A stretch of 64,000 nt of DNA from Planctomycetota bacterium (GCA_018242525.1 JAFEBS010000008.1:213809-277808); one strand, 5' to 3'. Shown: positions 1 to 9,734, counted from the first letter of the stretch. Numbers and translations are program-made. Notes: a model not told the origin generated them from the sequence alone.

Positions 1-1
1 G

Positions 2-382
2 GCAGATCGGAGCGAGTTGCCCCCCAACAGCGAAGGCCCCCCTCCAGAAATCGGTATTCCCGTCCGAACCATGGGCCTGACCGTGCATCCTCTGGACAAC
101 GATCTGGCGGATCAATTGGGCCACGACCGGACCACGCACGGCCTGTTGATTCTAAGCGTCGATAAGAACAGTCCACTGGGGAAACGACTGCATCCGTACG
201 ACGTCATTGAAGCCGTCGGTCGAACCCCGGTTGCCAATCTGGATGATCTGGACAGAGCGCTGGACGCCAATTCAGAGCGCGATTCGATCGTCCTGCGCGT
301 GCATCGCGGTGACCCGTCGGAATCTGGTCTGGAAGAACAGCTTGTCGTCTGGAAACGGACGCCAGGGGCCACAGTCGAGTGA
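2..382 (+). CDS. PDZ-domain protein, C-terminal part (cut by window edge)
   Basis: The reading frame is already open at base 2, so the true start lies outside the window and only the last ~126 codons are seen. Residues after the LTVHPLDNDLADQLG segment form one PDZ domain, with the usual GLLILSVDKNSPLGK strand-turn, the 'HPYDVIEAVGRTPVANLDDLDRAL' helix region (positions about 190-270) and a final IVLRVHRGD strand. This is the arrangement at the end of HtrA/DegP-type serine proteases and other PDZ proteins. No protease catalytic residues are visible, so a DegP-like periplasmic protease is only a guess. The protein ends without a further domain. Confidence 0.7.
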   Translation, partial: ADRSELPPNSEGPPPEIGIPVRTMGLTVHPLDNDLADQLGHDRTTHGLLILSVDKNSPLGKRLHPYDVIEAVGRTPVANLDDLDRALDANSERDSIVLRVHRGDPSESGLEEQLVVWKRTPGATVE

Positions 383-458
383 CAGATGAGTGTAAACCAG
401 CTAAAAGCATGGGACGCTTCAGGTAAGACTGCTCACCATTCCGTCGGTGTCCCTCGAC

Positions 459-1496
459 ATGCAACTCGATCGATTAAAATCCATTCTCAACCAGTTTCCC
501 CGTCAGCGGATTGCAGTTCTGGGGGATTTTTTCCTGGACAAATACCTGGAAATCGATCCTGCATTGGCGGAACCCAGCCTGGAAACCGGACGCGTCGCTC
601 ACCAGGTGATCGGTGTCCGACGCAGCCCGGGTGCCGCCGGGACGGTTGTCAACAATCTGGCCGCGTTGGGAACCGGGCAATTGCATGCGGTGGGTGCCGT
701 GGGCGATGACGGCGAAGCGTTCGATCTGTGCCAGGGACTGAATCGACTCGGATGTTCGACCGACAGTCTGCTCCGTTGTCCGGAATTGCTCACGCCGACC
801 TATTTGAAGCCGTGCGATGCCAATGTCGTTGGCCTGGCGGGGGAGCATTCGCGGTACGATACAAAAAACCGTCGCCCCACTCCAACGGCTATTGTGGAAA
901 GGATTTGCGACGAACTTGAACAGATTCTTCCCAAGGTCGATGCATTGATCGTGATGGATCAGGTGGAATTGCCCGACTGTGGTGTGGTGACCGCTGCCGT
1001 GCGGAATCGACTGGCTGAACTGGCGTTGAAGTACCCAAAAGTCCTGTTTTGGGCGGACAGCCGGCGCTTCATTCGCCTGTATCGCAATGTGATGATCAAG
1101 GCCAATCAGTTCGAGGCTGTGCATCGGCTGAACCCCGCGGTCGGTGAAGAAGTGTCACTGGAAGAATTGCGCGAAGTTGTCCCGCAACTTCGATCGGAGA
1201 TGGCTGCCACGGTCTTTGTGACGTGTGCGGAACGGGGAATTCTGACGAGCGACCCGGAAGTGACCCTGGTCGCCGGGGTCAAGGTCACGGGCCCGATCGA
1301 TCCGACGGGGGCGGGTGACAGTGCCACTGCAGGAGCGGTCCTGTCGCTGGCCAGCGGCGCCACGCCGGCAGAAGCGGCCCTGGTGGCAAATTTGGTCGCT
1401 TCCACGACCGTCCGCCAACTGGGGACGACGGGGACCGCATCACCGGCACAAGTCTGCGACGCACTGGCCGAGTGGACGCGGCAGCAGGCTGGTTGA
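459..1496 (+). CDS. PfkB/ribokinase-family sugar kinase, heptose-kinase-like
   Basis: A 345-residue PfkB-family carbohydrate kinase. The N-terminus (RIAVLGDFFLDKYLEID) and the GAAGTVVNNLAALG segment resemble the kinase half of HldE/RfaE, which phosphorylates D-glycero-D-manno-heptose 7-phosphate for LPS core. The anion-hole and catalytic motif DPTGAGDS lies near the C-terminus, with the catalytic Asp at about residue 287. There is no fused nucleotidyltransferase domain. I took ATG 459; a GTG 12 bases upstream is also possible and neither has a clear ribosome site. The stop is 4 bases before the next gene, so the two are probably co-transcribed. The exact sugar is not certain. Confidence 0.8.
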   Translation: MQLDRLKSILNQFPRQRIAVLGDFFLDKYLEIDPALAEPSLETGRVAHQVIGVRRSPGAAGTVVNNLAALGTGQLHAVGAVGDDGEAFDLCQGLNRLGCSTDSLLRCPELLTPTYLKPCDANVVGLAGEHSRYDTKNRRPTPTAIVERICDELEQILPKVDALIVMDQVELPDCGVVTAAVRNRLAELALKYPKVLFWADSRRFIRLYRNVMIKANQFEAVHRLNPAVGEEVSLEELREVVPQLRSEMAATVFVTCAERGILTSDPEVTLVAGVKVTGPIDPTGAGDSATAGAVLSLASGATPAEAALVANLVASTTVRQLGTTGTASPAQVCDALAEWTRQQAG

Positions 1497-1500
1497 AATC

Positions 1501-2697
1501 ATGTCATTGGTTCGTTCCCACGCGTCGATTTTGCCCCTGCGTCTGAACCGTGATCTGGCTCGCACAATCAAGCGCGGCCACCCCTGGGTCTATGCAGACG
1601 CCCTGCGAGATCTGCCGCGTGCTCCCGCTGGCACTCCGGCCGTGCTGCTCGACAATCGCAAGGGGCAACCGGTCGCGATCGGATTCTATGATCCTGATTC
1701 ACCGTTGGCCTTCCGGGTTTGCGATACTGACGGATTGGCAAAGCTGGACCAACGGTGGGCCGAACAGCGACTGCGCGCCGCAGTGACCTGGCGAAAGTCG
1801 CTCTTCGATCAGGACACAACGGGATACCGGTTGCTGAATGGTGAAGGGGACTCGACTCCCGGTCTGGTGGTTGACGTGTACGGCGAAACGGCCGTTTTAA
1901 AACTCGACGGGGCCGGACCGATTGGGTTCTGGGATGCTCCCGGAATCGCCGAATGGATCGCGGACACGCTGGCGGTGAAATGTGTTTACGAACGTCGTAA
2001 GGAACGGGGACGGGAAGGGCGGGTACTGGTTGGTGATGAGCCAAGCCAGCCAGTTTCGTTCCTGGAAAACGGACTCCAGTTCACGGCCGATGTAATCCGC
2101 GGCCAGAAGACCGGGTTCTTTCTTGATCAGCGTGACAATCGCCTGTCGATTCGCAACCTGGCGCGGGGACGGACGGTGCTGAACGTGTTTGCGTATACGG
2201 GGGGATTCTCTGTGGCAGCAGGCGTGGGCGGTGCGACTCACGTCACCACTGTCGACCTGGCTCAACCGGCGATCGAAGCGTCGTGTACGCATTGGCTGCA
2301 GAATCAGCTATCGGATACTGGCCACGAAGCAATGGCGACGGACGCGTTTCAGTTTCTGACCGATGCGGCTGCGCGGCGTCAGCGTTGGGACATCACGATT
2401 GTTGATCCTCCGTCATTTGCCCCCAATCAGGAATCCGTCCCCAAAGCGAGTTCGGCCTATCAGTCGCTGATCGCTGCAGGGGCACGAGTGACCTCACGCG
2501 GAGGATTACTGGCCGCAGCCTCCTGCTCCAGTCATATCGATTTGCCCTTATTTCTCAGTCTGTGTGAAGAAGGGGTGTCGGAAGCACGTCGACGCGGAAC
2601 GGTCCTGGCCATCCAGGGGCAACCGCCTGACCATCCAACTCCACTGGCACTGCCGGAATTTCGCTACCTGAAGTTCGTACTGCTGCGAATGGATTGA
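1501..2697 (+). CDS. rlmI: RlmI/RlmK-type 23S rRNA cytosine-C5 methyltransferase
   Basis: A 398-residue SAM-dependent methyltransferase of the RlmI class. An N-terminal PUA-like RNA-binding domain (about residues 8-85, RGHPWVYADAL) is followed by the signature KTGFFLDQRDNR, the SAM-binding NVFAYTGGFSVAA, the catalytic DPPSFA and the AASCSSH segment with the conserved Cys. E. coli RlmI methylates 23S rRNA C1962. An open frame continues upstream to 1315, but ATG 1501 sits just after the kinase stop and matches the family N-terminus. The gene is likely translated together with the upstream kinase. Confidence 0.88.
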   Translation: MSLVRSHASILPLRLNRDLARTIKRGHPWVYADALRDLPRAPAGTPAVLLDNRKGQPVAIGFYDPDSPLAFRVCDTDGLAKLDQRWAEQRLRAAVTWRKSLFDQDTTGYRLLNGEGDSTPGLVVDVYGETAVLKLDGAGPIGFWDAPGIAEWIADTLAVKCVYERRKERGREGRVLVGDEPSQPVSFLENGLQFTADVIRGQKTGFFLDQRDNRLSIRNLARGRTVLNVFAYTGGFSVAAGVGGATHVTTVDLAQPAIEASCTHWLQNQLSDTGHEAMATDAFQFLTDAAARRQRWDITIVDPPSFAPNQESVPKASSAYQSLIAAGARVTSRGGLLAAASCSSHIDLPLFLSLCEEGVSEARRRGTVLAIQGQPPDHPTPLALPEFRYLKFVLLRMD

Positions 2698-2800
2698 AGT
2701 GAATACCAGGTGTCTGCCAGTCTCGCCCCGTGAATTCGCGTCGTAACATTTGTCCGTTCATGAAGCTGGGAATTGTCGGCACCAAATCCGGGCGGCTCGA

Positions 2801-2829
2801 TTCGCCCGGACGGCTGCGGTTGGTACAAT
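2801..2829 (+). promoter_or_regulatory. Possible sigma70-type promoter of leuC
   Basis: TTCGCC (2801-2806) and TACAAT (2824-2829) are separated by 17 bases, 44 bases before the leuC start. The -10 element is good and the -35 is poor. No leader peptide or T-box-like structure was recognised in the 175-base gap. Confidence 0.3.
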
Positions 2830-2872
2830 GGCAACCACCGTGTCTCGCATTCTTTTTCACTTGGGTTTTGAC

Positions 2873-4285
2873 ATGACCGACCGGCGCAATCTGTTCAACA
2901 AAGTTTGGGATCTTCACTCCGTCCGTACCATCTCGTCCGGACAAACCCAACTCTTCATTGGTCTGCACCTGATTCACGAAGTGACCAGCCCGCAGGCGTT
3001 TTCGATCCTGCGCGACCGCAACCTGACCGTGATGTTTCCGGACCGAACCCTGGCGACTGTCGATCACATTGTCCCCACCGACAACCAGTTGCGGCCGTTT
3101 GCGGACGGACTGGCGGAAGAAATGATGTCGGCCATTGAAAAGAACTGTCGCGACTTCGGCATCCGTCTGTTCGATTTGAAGGACAACCGTCAGGGAGTGG
3201 TCCACATTGTCGGCCCTGAACAGGGTTTGACCCAACCCGGTATGACCATCGCCTGTGGGGACAGTCACACCAGCACTCACGGAGCGTTTGGTTCGATCGC
3301 CTTCGGGATTGGAACCAGCCAGGTGGCGGATGTTCTGGCGACTCAGACACTGGCCCTCAGTCGTCCGAAAGTTCGCCGGATCGAAGTCACAGGCAAGCTG
3401 CGACCCGGTGTCTTCGCCAAGGACGTCATCCTGCACATCATCCGCAAACTGGGCGTCCAGGGCGGCGTTGGCTATGCCTACGAATACGCAGGCGAAGTCT
3501 TCGATCGGATGAGCATGGAAGAACGAATGACCGTCTGCAACATGAGCATCGAGGGGGGAGCCCGGTGCGGCTATATCAATCCGGATCAAACGACCGTCGA
3601 TTACATCAGGGGTCGTCCGTTCGCACCGACGGCCGCGGAATTTGACCGGGCCGCTGCCTGGTGGTTGAGCCTCGCGTCACCCCCGGACGCCGAATTCGAT
3701 GATCGCGTCACCTTTGACGGGAGCGAGATTGAACCGACAGTGACGTGGGGAATTAACCCTGAACAGTCTGTGGGTGTCACCGAGAAGCTGCCAGCGTTAT
3801 CGTCGTTTTCCATCGATGACCAGAAGGGAATTAACGACGCCTTTGCGTACATGGATTTGCACGAGAACCAGCCGATTCAAGGCGTGAAAATCGATGTGGC
3901 CTTCATCGGATCCTGTACAAACGGACGGATCTCGGACCTGCGAGAAGCCGCAGCCATCGCGCGCGGACGCAAGGTTTCGCCCGGGGTGAAAGCGTTGGTT
4001 GTGCCGGGTTCGCAGCTGGTTCGACAACAGGCGATGGCCGAAGGGTTGGATAAGGTCTTCGAAGCGGCCGGGTTTGAATGGCGAGAGGCGGGGTGTTCGA
4101 TGTGCCTGGCCATGAATCCAGACAAGTTGAAGGGCCGCGAAGTCTGTGCCTCGTCCAGCAACCGCAATTTCAAGGGCCGACAGGGCAGCCCAACCGGCCG
4201 TACATTGCTGATGAGCCCTGCCATGGTCGCCGCCGCTGCCATCAATGGGTGTGTCAGCGATGTACGGACCATGTTGCAGGGGTAG
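2873..4285 (+). CDS. leuC: 3-isopropylmalate dehydratase large subunit
   Basis: LeuC is the 4Fe-4S aconitase-family subunit that isomerises 2- to 3-isopropylmalate in leucine synthesis. The 470-residue length is normal for the family. Visible motifs are [29 protein letters not shown] with cluster ligand Cys348, and [11 protein letters not shown] with ligands Cys408 and Cys411, spaced as in E. coli LeuC. The active-site loop [11 protein letters not shown] follows. The frame is open upstream to 2750, but ATG 2873 ([13 protein letters not shown]) fits the family start. leuD follows after 96 bases, giving a complete heterodimer. leuA and leuB are not in the window. Confidence 0.96.
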   Translation: MTDRRNLFNKVWDLHSVRTISSGQTQLFIGLHLIHEVTSPQAFSILRDRNLTVMFPDRTLATVDHIVPTDNQLRPFADGLAEEMMSAIEKNCRDFGIRLFDLKDNRQGVVHIVGPEQGLTQPGMTIACGDSHTSTHGAFGSIAFGIGTSQVADVLATQTLALSRPKVRRIEVTGKLRPGVFAKDVILHIIRKLGVQGGVGYAYEYAGEVFDRMSMEERMTVCNMSIEGGARCGYINPDQTTVDYIRGRPFAPTAAEFDRAAAWWLSLASPPDAEFDDRVTFDGSEIEPTVTWGINPEQSVGVTEKLPALSSFSIDDQKGINDAFAYMDLHENQPIQGVKIDVAFIGSCTNGRISDLREAAAIARGRKVSPGVKALVVPGSQLVRQQAMAEGLDKVFEAAGFEWREAGCSMCLAMNPDKLKGREVCASSSNRNFKGRQGSPTGRTLLMSPAMVAAAAINGCVSDVRTMLQG

Positions 4286-4381
4286 TTGTCCGTTGGTCGC
4301 ACGCTTGCCGTTATGCTGAAGCATCACTTGCCGTCTACAGAACAAGCGGTCCCGCAGGGCCGAATTCCTTGAGAGATTCCA

Positions 4382-4975
4382 ATGTTGCAAATCACCGAAG
4401 TCACTGGCACCGGTATCCCCTTGTTGATCGACGACATCGATACCGACCGCATCATCCCCGCACGTTTCTTACGCTGCGTGACGTTTGACGGACTGGGCGA
4501 ACACGCCTTCGAAGACGACCGTCAACAGGATCGCAGTCATCCCTTTGACGACCCCCGGTACAAGGGAGCCTCGGTCCTGATCGGCGGACGCAACTTTGGT
4601 TGTGGATCCTCGCGCGAACACGCGCCGCAGGCACTCATGCGCTGGGGAATCAAAGCCGTCATCGCCGAATCGTTCGCAGAGATCTTCTTTGGGAACTGCA
4701 CGACGCTGGGAGTCCCCTGTGTCTGTGCAGCACGTGCCGACCTGGAACAACTGACGAATCTGGTCAAGGCGGACCCCTCGCTGTCCATCACGGTCGATTT
4801 GGCTTCAAAACAAGTTCGGGCCGGGAATCTGGCTGTGCCGGTAACGATCCTGGAAAGTGCTCGCATGGCCCTGACGACGGGCAAATGGGACTTCCTGGGC
4901 CAGCTTCTGGAAGGAGCCGATGCCGTCCGCAAGGCCGCCACCGCCCTGCCGTATCTGTCGGGCTTCAAGGCCTGA
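4382..4975 (+). CDS. leuD: 3-isopropylmalate dehydratase small subunit
   Basis: LeuD is the swivel-domain subunit that completes the LeuCD active site. It is 197 residues, the normal length. The N-terminal [14 protein letters not shown], the central [18 protein letters not shown] loop and the [13 protein letters not shown] segment are all family signatures. It lies 96 bases after leuC in the same direction and is almost certainly in the same transcript. Confidence 0.96.
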   Translation: MLQITEVTGTGIPLLIDDIDTDRIIPARFLRCVTFDGLGEHAFEDDRQQDRSHPFDDPRYKGASVLIGGRNFGCGSSREHAPQALMRWGIKAVIAESFAEIFFGNCTTLGVPCVCAARADLEQLTNLVKADPSLSITVDLASKQVRAGNLAVPVTILESARMALTTGKWDFLGQLLEGADAVRKAATALPYLSGFKA

Positions 4976-5033
4976 TTGATGCATTTGCCGACGAAGAGTC
5001 TCAACCATCGCGCTCACCATGTCAGGACTCCAC

Positions 5034-5951
5034 ATGCCCACACGACGCTTTGTTTTTGGCTGGATGATCTGTGTCGCAACGGTCCTGACCTCGCTTACCG
5101 GTTCTGCACCGGCCGACGAACCGGCCCGGATCACCCACTCGTTCCTGGTGACCGGGGGCGAAACATTCATCGTCGATGGTGAAGGAAAGACCACGTGGTC
5201 CTATCCCAAGTCGACTCGAGACGGTTGGGTGCTGCCGAATGGAAACATCCTGCTGACGCTGTCCAGAGCGAACGATGGCGGATCCGTGGTGGAAGTCACC
5301 CGGGAAGGGAAGGTCGTCTTCGAATTCAAGGGGACTCAGTCGGAGGTCAACACGGCTCAAGCCCTGGAAAACGGCAACATCATGTTGACCGAAGCTGGAG
5401 ACAAGCCACGGTTGCTGGAAGTGAGCCGGGACGGAAAGATCGCCGTTGAGGTTCCGTTGCAGGCTCAAACGAAAGACCACCACCTGCAAACTCGCATGGC
5501 CCGCAAGTTGGCCAACGGAGATTACCTGGTTCCCCAGTTGCTCGACAAAGTAGTGCGCGAGTATCAGCCGGACGGAAAAATCGTCTGGGAAGTGGCCACA
5601 CCGAACTGGCCGTTCACCGCGATTCGATTGGACAACGGAAACACCCTGATCAACTGCACGATCGGCAACCTGACGATTGAAGTCGACAAGCAGGGTGAAA
5701 CAGTCTGGAAGATTTCCAACGATGATTTTCCGTCGAAGCCTTTTGACGATGCATGTGGAGGACAGCGCCTGCCAAACGGCAATACGGTCATTACCGCGTA
5801 TCATGCGTCATCCGGCAAGACCAAACTGTTCGAAGTGACCCGGGACAAGCAGATCGTCTGGACGTACACCGATCAGCGAAAGGCCGGCATTCATCACTTT
5901 CAGATCCTGGATACCAACGGCAAGCCCACCGAAGGACGCCCGTTGCGATAA
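5034..5951 (+). CDS. Secreted beta-propeller protein (PQQ/arylsulfotransferase-like repeats)
   Basis: A 305-residue exported protein. A signal peptide (RRFVFGWMICVATVLTSL, then A-D-E) precedes repeated units of the form 'WVLPNGNILLT', 'ALENGNIMLTEA', 'KLANGDYLVPQ', 'RLDNGNTLINC' and 'RLPNGNTVITA', each followed by 'EVTREGKVVF'-type strands. About six such blades are seen, as expected for a PQQ-type or arylsulfotransferase-like beta-propeller. ATG 5034 has AGGA six bases upstream and is preferred over ATG 5019. No catalytic residues were identified. It follows leuD but is unlikely to share its function. Confidence 0.72.
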   Translation: MPTRRFVFGWMICVATVLTSLTGSAPADEPARITHSFLVTGGETFIVDGEGKTTWSYPKSTRDGWVLPNGNILLTLSRANDGGSVVEVTREGKVVFEFKGTQSEVNTAQALENGNIMLTEAGDKPRLLEVSRDGKIAVEVPLQAQTKDHHLQTRMARKLANGDYLVPQLLDKVVREYQPDGKIVWEVATPNWPFTAIRLDNGNTLINCTIGNLTIEVDKQGETVWKISNDDFPSKPFDDACGGQRLPNGNTVITAYHASSGKTKLFEVTRDKQIVWTYTDQRKAGIHHFQILDTNGKPTEGRPLR

Positions 5952-5958
5952 TAATTGA

Positions 5959-6258
5959 TTATTCTGCAAGCATCGCCGAAATCGCGTCCAGTCGCCGTGG
6001 CGGAGCGTTCGTCGGTCGAGGCTGGCAGGGCTCAATCGTTCCCTTCAGCACCACAGCATGACCATCCGACCCCGTTGGCGCGGATGCAGGGCGTGGCTGA
6101 CGGAACAAAGTGGTACGCACAGGTACCCTGGGAGTGCGGACGGGGACGCCGGTTTGCAGATTGGACTGACCGATCGCCACTCCCGCGCAGGCGGCAATCG
6201 CGATCGCTCCCGCCACTACAAAGCGGACCGTTACCAGCTTAAGATTGCGAATAGCCAT
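5959..6258 (-). CDS. Small exported protein of unknown function
   Basis: A 99-residue frame beginning MAIRNLKLVTVRFVVAGAIA, with a basic start, a hydrophobic stretch and an Ala/Gly cleavage region (about residue 29). This is a plausible Sec signal peptide. The mature part is Pro/Arg/Thr rich with a repeated VPVRT element (GVPVRTPRVPVRTT). The open frame extends to 6420, but the signal peptide places the start at 6258. It converges with the beta-propeller gene 7 bases away and diverges from the CWC-type gene. I do not recognise a family. Confidence 0.45.
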   Translation of the reverse strand: MAIRNLKLVTVRFVVAGAIAIAACAGVAIGQSNLQTGVPVRTPRVPVRTTLFRQPRPASAPTGSDGHAVVLKGTIEPCQPRPTNAPPRRLDAISAMLAE

Positions 6259-6472
6259 GACACGGGTTCCAAGACAGGAGCAATCCGGAAGTCTCCTGAT
6301 TCCGTCCCCACGAGTGGCCGCCGTGCCAAAGGAATTGCAGTTTCTGCCGCTGCGGAAAATATCGGATCGCCGGGTAACGGCAAAAAAGAACAATCCGAGT
6401 TCACCTTGCCATCGATACATTCGGCATGTTCGGCCGGTCAGGTGATCCTTGAACGACTATGAGGCTCCAACA

Positions 6473-6694
6473 ATGCCTGAAACGAATGATGCGTCGGACG
6501 ATGGCGAACGACAGAATCAGGCGGCCGGCCAGCCGTGTCCCGGGTGTGGGAACATTTTCGTCTGTGATCGGGCACAGGGCTGCGACGATTGCTGGTGTCT
6601 GAAGCTGCCGGCAATTCTGCCAGTTCGCTCCGACGCGAAATGCATGTGCGAAAACTGTCTGCGTCGCGTCCTCGACAAAGGCTTGTCGAGGTGA
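6473..6694 (+). CDS. Cysteine-rich CWC-type small protein
   Basis: A 73-residue protein with CPGCG, VCDRAQGCDDCWC and CMCENCLRR, the pattern of the cysteine-rich CWC family, a probable small zinc-binding fold. Eight cysteines lie in about 50 residues. ATG 6473 is preferred to an upstream TTG (6449). The 3' end contains a hairpin (CTCGACAA/TTGTCGAG, 6671-6690) without a T-run. The molecular role of the family is not established. Confidence 0.7.
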   Translation: MPETNDASDDGERQNQAAGQPCPGCGNIFVCDRAQGCDDCWCLKLPAILPVRSDAKCMCENCLRRVLDKGLSR

Positions 6695-6722
6695 CTGTCT
6701 GGATGCGTGTGTGCTTGGGAAT

Positions 6723-6776
6723 GTGAAGCGGAGCTTCAAAGACGGGCGTTCCCAAGCGGGAGCTTGGGAACGAGAA
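6723..6776 (+). repeat. 54-bp dispersed repeat, copy 1
   Basis: This element begins GTGAAGCGGAGCTTCAAAGA and ends in a 10-bp perfect hairpin, GTTCCCAAGC-GGGA-GCTTGGGAAC (6748-6771), then GAGAA. Near-identical copies are at 53085-53138 (reverse) and 53347-53400 (forward). It fills the gap between two genes and looks like a REP-type intergenic element. Confidence 0.85.
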
Positions 6777-6787
6777 GAAGCGTAAGT

Positions 6788-7516
6788 TCATCCGCGGTTC
6801 TTGAGCAGTGGCCTGGTCAACTCCGATAGCGAGATCCGCTGTTGTCCGTCAGCATCAAAATTGTCCGGGTGTAACCACGTCTCAAAGGCGATTTTGAGAT
6901 CCGGCCAATCCGCATCAATGGCGGCGAACCAGGCGGTATCGCGGCTGCGCTGCTTGTAGACGGTTGCCTGCCGAAAGATCCCTTCAAATGACAAACCCAG
7001 GCGTTGAGCGGCGGCGCGCGAGGGTGCATTCAGGGAGTCGCACTTCCATTCATAACGCCGGTAGCCCAGTTCAAACGCGTACCGCATCATCAGGAACATC
7101 GCCTCGGTCGCCACCGGAGTCCGCCGAAGTTTCGCCGAAAAATGCAGATGCCCGACTTCTATGAAACCGCTGGCCGGAGTGATGCGCAGGTAACTGGCCA
7201 CGCCTACTGGATGTGAGGTCTTCAAGTCCACAATGACGTAGAAGATTGGGTCGTTGCCCAGACATTTTATGCGCATCCATTCGAGATAGCTGTCCAGTGT
7301 CTCGAACGGGCCATACGGCATGTAGGTCCAGGAACTGGCATCGGCTTCATCTGAGATGACTGCAAACAATGCTGCTGCGTGCCGATCGGGATCAATCGGC
7401 TCGAGCTGGCAGTACCGGCCCTGGATCGGTTCCTTCGCAGGCCATGGCGGCGGAGACCATCCCGGCAGGGGGAAACCAATCGGTTGACCGAATTCGTTCA
7501 GTCGCGGCGTCATCAT
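6788..7516 (-). CDS. GNAT-family N-acetyltransferase (RimJ/RimL type)
   Basis: A 242-residue GNAT protein of the ribosomal-protein acetyltransferase group. It has an unusually Pro/Trp-rich start (GFPLPGWSPPPWPAKEPIQG), then LEPIDPDRHAAALF, GVASYLRITPASGFIEVGHLHFS, the acetyl-CoA loop region LRRTPVATEAMFLMMRYAF, and WKCDSLNAPSRAAAQRLGLSFEG. The last is the typical 'N..S..aa.rlGf..EG' end of RimJ/RimL proteins. AGGA precedes the double-ATG start. The substrate is unknown. It is a lone gene divergent from the metal-transport operon. Confidence 0.82.
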   Translation of the reverse strand: MMTPRLNEFGQPIGFPLPGWSPPPWPAKEPIQGRYCQLEPIDPDRHAAALFAVISDEADASSWTYMPYGPFETLDSYLEWMRIKCLGNDPIFYVIVDLKTSHPVGVASYLRITPASGFIEVGHLHFSAKLRRTPVATEAMFLMMRYAFELGYRRYEWKCDSLNAPSRAAAQRLGLSFEGIFRQATVYKQRSRDTAWFAAIDADWPDLKIAFETWLHPDNFDADGQQRISLSELTRPLLKNRG

Positions 7517-7830
7517 TCCAATCCTGTTCGCGGTTGACGGTCGGACATAAGCACCATTAGCTTGGCAGCGATGATCCCCGCGTTCGCCCGGACCGCTGGA
7601 ATTTCACGATGCACAGAACTTTTACGTTGCCGTGACTTGGCGTTGCAAACATTCGATCCGAATTCCTTCCCGCCCGAAGTGCGATCCAAGCTCGCACAAG
7701 GAACGGGAATCGTTGTGGTGCGGTAAAGGGTCGCCTTCCATCGAGTTAAATGAACGGCCTTGAAAAGAGGCAACTCTCGTAATTTGAGACGGTTATGGAA
7801 AACGTCCTCACCTTGGGTGGCCGCTCGAAG
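7517..7830. other. Intergenic region upstream of metal-transport operon
   Basis: There is no convincing gene in these 314 bases. A reverse frame (7513-7872) lacks a signal peptide, family features and a ribosome site. The promoter and operator of the transporter operon follow immediately. Confidence 0.5.
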
Positions 7831-7888
7831 TTGACGAAAGCCGGTGTTGCAGCTATTATTTTGAGTTCTCAAAAACTTGTTTTTTGAG
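7831..7888 (+). promoter_or_regulatory. Promoter with overlapping inverted-repeat operator for the metal ABC operon
   Basis: TTGACG (7831-7836), a 17-base spacer and TATTAT (7854-7859) form a good sigma70-type promoter. From its last base run three alternating half-sites: TTTTGAG (7859-7865), CTCAAAAA (7868-7875) and TTTTTGAG (7881-7888). The first two make a perfect palindrome around the predicted start site (about 7866). The second and third make a second one with a 5-base spacer. Such a layout would let a dimeric repressor block transcription. The start codon is 42 bases downstream of the last half-site. Confidence 0.65.
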
Positions 7889-7930
7889 TCTCGTTATCCT
7901 GCCTGAAACACCTGCCCATCGACTTTCACT

Positions 7931-8932
7931 ATGCCTACGACTCACCGAATTGGCTGGTTCGTTGCCTGCCTGTTGGCCACAGGACTGACCCTTGGCTGCA
8001 ACCCCGCATCTCCTGGTCCAAATCCGTCTCAGAAGAACCGGACCATCAAGATTGTCACGACGACCGGGATGGTGACCGACATCGTGCGGCAGGTCGTCGG
8101 TTCGCACGCCGAAGTGACCGGATTGATTGAGGCAGGAGGCGATCCGCACATCTTCAAGCCCAAGGTCAGCCACGTCAAACAGTTGTCCGAGGCAGACGTG
8201 GTTTTCTATTCGGGCCTGATGCTGGAAGGGCGGATGGGCGAAACGTTCACTCAATTGCAGCGGTCTGGCAAACCGGTCTTCGCCGTCACCGAATCACTCG
8301 ACAAGGAGTACCTGCAATCGCCCCCCGACTTTGCCGGACACTATGACCCGCATGTCTGGATGGACGTGAAAGCCTGGAGCAAGTGCGTCGAGCATGTGGC
8401 CGAGTCCATGTCGAAGGTTGACGAAGCCCATGCTGCCGAATACCGCGTCAATGCCGATGCCTATCAAAAGGAACTGGCCATTCTGCACGAATATGTGAAG
8501 ACCTCCATTCGTTCGATCCCCGAATCGCAGCGCGTCCTGGTGACCGCACACGATGCGTTCGAGTACTTCTCACGCGCGTATGACATCGAGGTGAAGTCGG
8601 TGCAGGGTGTCACCACCGAATCTGAAGCGGGTGTGCAGGACGTCAATCGACTGGTCGATTTCCTGGTCGAACGAAAGTTGCCCGCGATTTTCGTGGAATC
8701 GAGCGTCAATCAGAAGAACATTGAGGCGGTGATCGAAGGAGCGAAATCGCGCGGAGTCACCGTGAACATTGGCGGACAGCTTTTCTCGGATGCGATGGGA
8801 GTCGAAGGGAGCTACGAAGGAACCTACATCGGCATGATCGATCATAACGCGACCTTGATTACCAAGGCTCTGGGTGGCGAAGTGAAGGACAAGGGGATGA
8901 ATGGCAAACTCGGTCTTGAGGAGCGGAAATGA
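7931..8932 (+). CDS. Metal-ion ABC transporter substrate-binding lipoprotein (Mn/Fe type, YtgA-like)
   Basis: A 333-residue cluster A-I (ZnuA/TroA/PsaA) binding protein. A lipobox (LTLGC) ends the signal peptide, so it should be lipid-anchored. The metal ligands are visible as His in GGDPHIFKP, His in [10 protein letters not shown], Glu in [10 protein letters not shown] and Asp in [10 protein letters not shown]. There is no His-rich loop like that of zinc-specific ZnuA, which favours manganese or iron. It is the first gene of the operon, followed by the ATPase after 34 bases. Order and content match chlamydial ytgA. Confidence 0.9.
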   Translation: MPTTHRIGWFVACLLATGLTLGCNPASPGPNPSQKNRTIKIVTTTGMVTDIVRQVVGSHAEVTGLIEAGGDPHIFKPKVSHVKQLSEADVVFYSGLMLEGRMGETFTQLQRSGKPVFAVTESLDKEYLQSPPDFAGHYDPHVWMDVKAWSKCVEHVAESMSKVDEAHAAEYRVNADAYQKELAILHEYVKTSIRSIPESQRVLVTAHDAFEYFSRAYDIEVKSVQGVTTESEAGVQDVNRLVDFLVERKLPAIFVESSVNQKNIEAVIEGAKSRGVTVNIGGQLFSDAMGVEGSYEGTYIGMIDHNATLITKALGGEVKDKGMNGKLGLEERK

Positions 8933-8966
8933 CGGATGCCGCAAGCGTGTGCGGAGGATGTCGTTG

Positions 8967-9734
8967 ATGAGCAATCATCTGGAGTCCTCACCGTTGTCGA
9001 TCCACGACATGACGGTCGCTTACCAGCGCCGTCCAGTTCTCTGGGACGTTGACTATTCAGCTCCGCCCGGCAAGCTGATCGCCATCGTCGGTCCGAATGG
9101 TGCCGGCAAGAGCACCCTGATCAAGGCCGTCCTGGAATTGATCCCCACCGCGTCCGGTGACGTCGCGTTTTTCGGGAAGCCCTACCGCGAGCAGGCCGGG
9201 CGGATTGGCTATGTCCCCCAACGGACCAGCGTCGATTGGGATTTTCCGATTGATGCCCTGGGGGTGGTCGCCATGGGCCTGTATCGCAAGATTGGCTGGT
9301 TTCGCCCGGTGACTCGCCCGTACCGCCAGCAGGCGCTGGCGGCTTTGGAGCGAGTCGGCCTGGCGGAGTTTGCCTCGCGGCAGATCAGTCAACTTTCGGG
9401 CGGACAGCAACAGCGCGTCTTCCTGGCGCGAGCCCTGGTGCAGGATGCAGACCTGTACCTGATGGACGAACCGTTTGCGGGGGTTGATGCCGCGACGGAA
9501 CGGGCCATTGTGGAACTGCTTCGCGAATTGCGAGCGGCGGGCAAGACCGCGCTGGTGGTCCATCACGATCTGCAGACCGTGTCTGAATACTTTGATGATG
9601 TCATGCTCCTGAACATGCGGTTGATCGCCAGCGGCCCGGTGGATCAGGTCTTCACCACCGAGAACCTGCGACGGACCTACGGTGGCAAGCTGGCGCTGCT
9701 GGATCTGGTCGGATATCGCATGAGCAACAAATAG
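8967..9734 (+). CDS. Metal-ion ABC transporter ATP-binding protein (YtgB-like)
   Basis: A 255-residue ATPase that powers the metal importer. Walker A ([10 protein letters not shown]), Q-loop ([13 protein letters not shown], the latter typical of Mn/Zn/Fe importers), signature ([15 protein letters not shown]), Walker B (LYLMDEPF) and the switch His (VVHHDLQTV) are all intact. The frame is open to 8901, but ATG 8967 has GGAGG nine bases upstream (8953-8957) and is the likely start. ATG 8958 is too close to that site. Confidence 0.93.
   Translation: MSNHLESSPLSIHDMTVAYQRRPVLWDVDYSAPPGKLIAIVGPNGAGKSTLIKAVLELIPTASGDVAFFGKPYREQAGRIGYVPQRTSVDWDFPIDALGVVAMGLYRKIGWFRPVTRPYRQQALAALERVGLAEFASRQISQLSGGQQQRVFLARALVQDADLYLMDEPFAGVDAATERAIVELLRELRAAGKTALVVHHDLQTVSEYFDDVMLLNMRLIASGPVDQVFTTENLRRTYGGKLALLDLVGYRMSNK

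Noticed and set aside
2555..3589. 344-codon reverse frame over leuC
   Set aside because: leuC is certain. The reverse text has no family features.
7513..7872. 119-codon reverse frame upstream of the metal operon
   Set aside because: It runs through the operator palindrome, shows no motifs and has no ribosome site.
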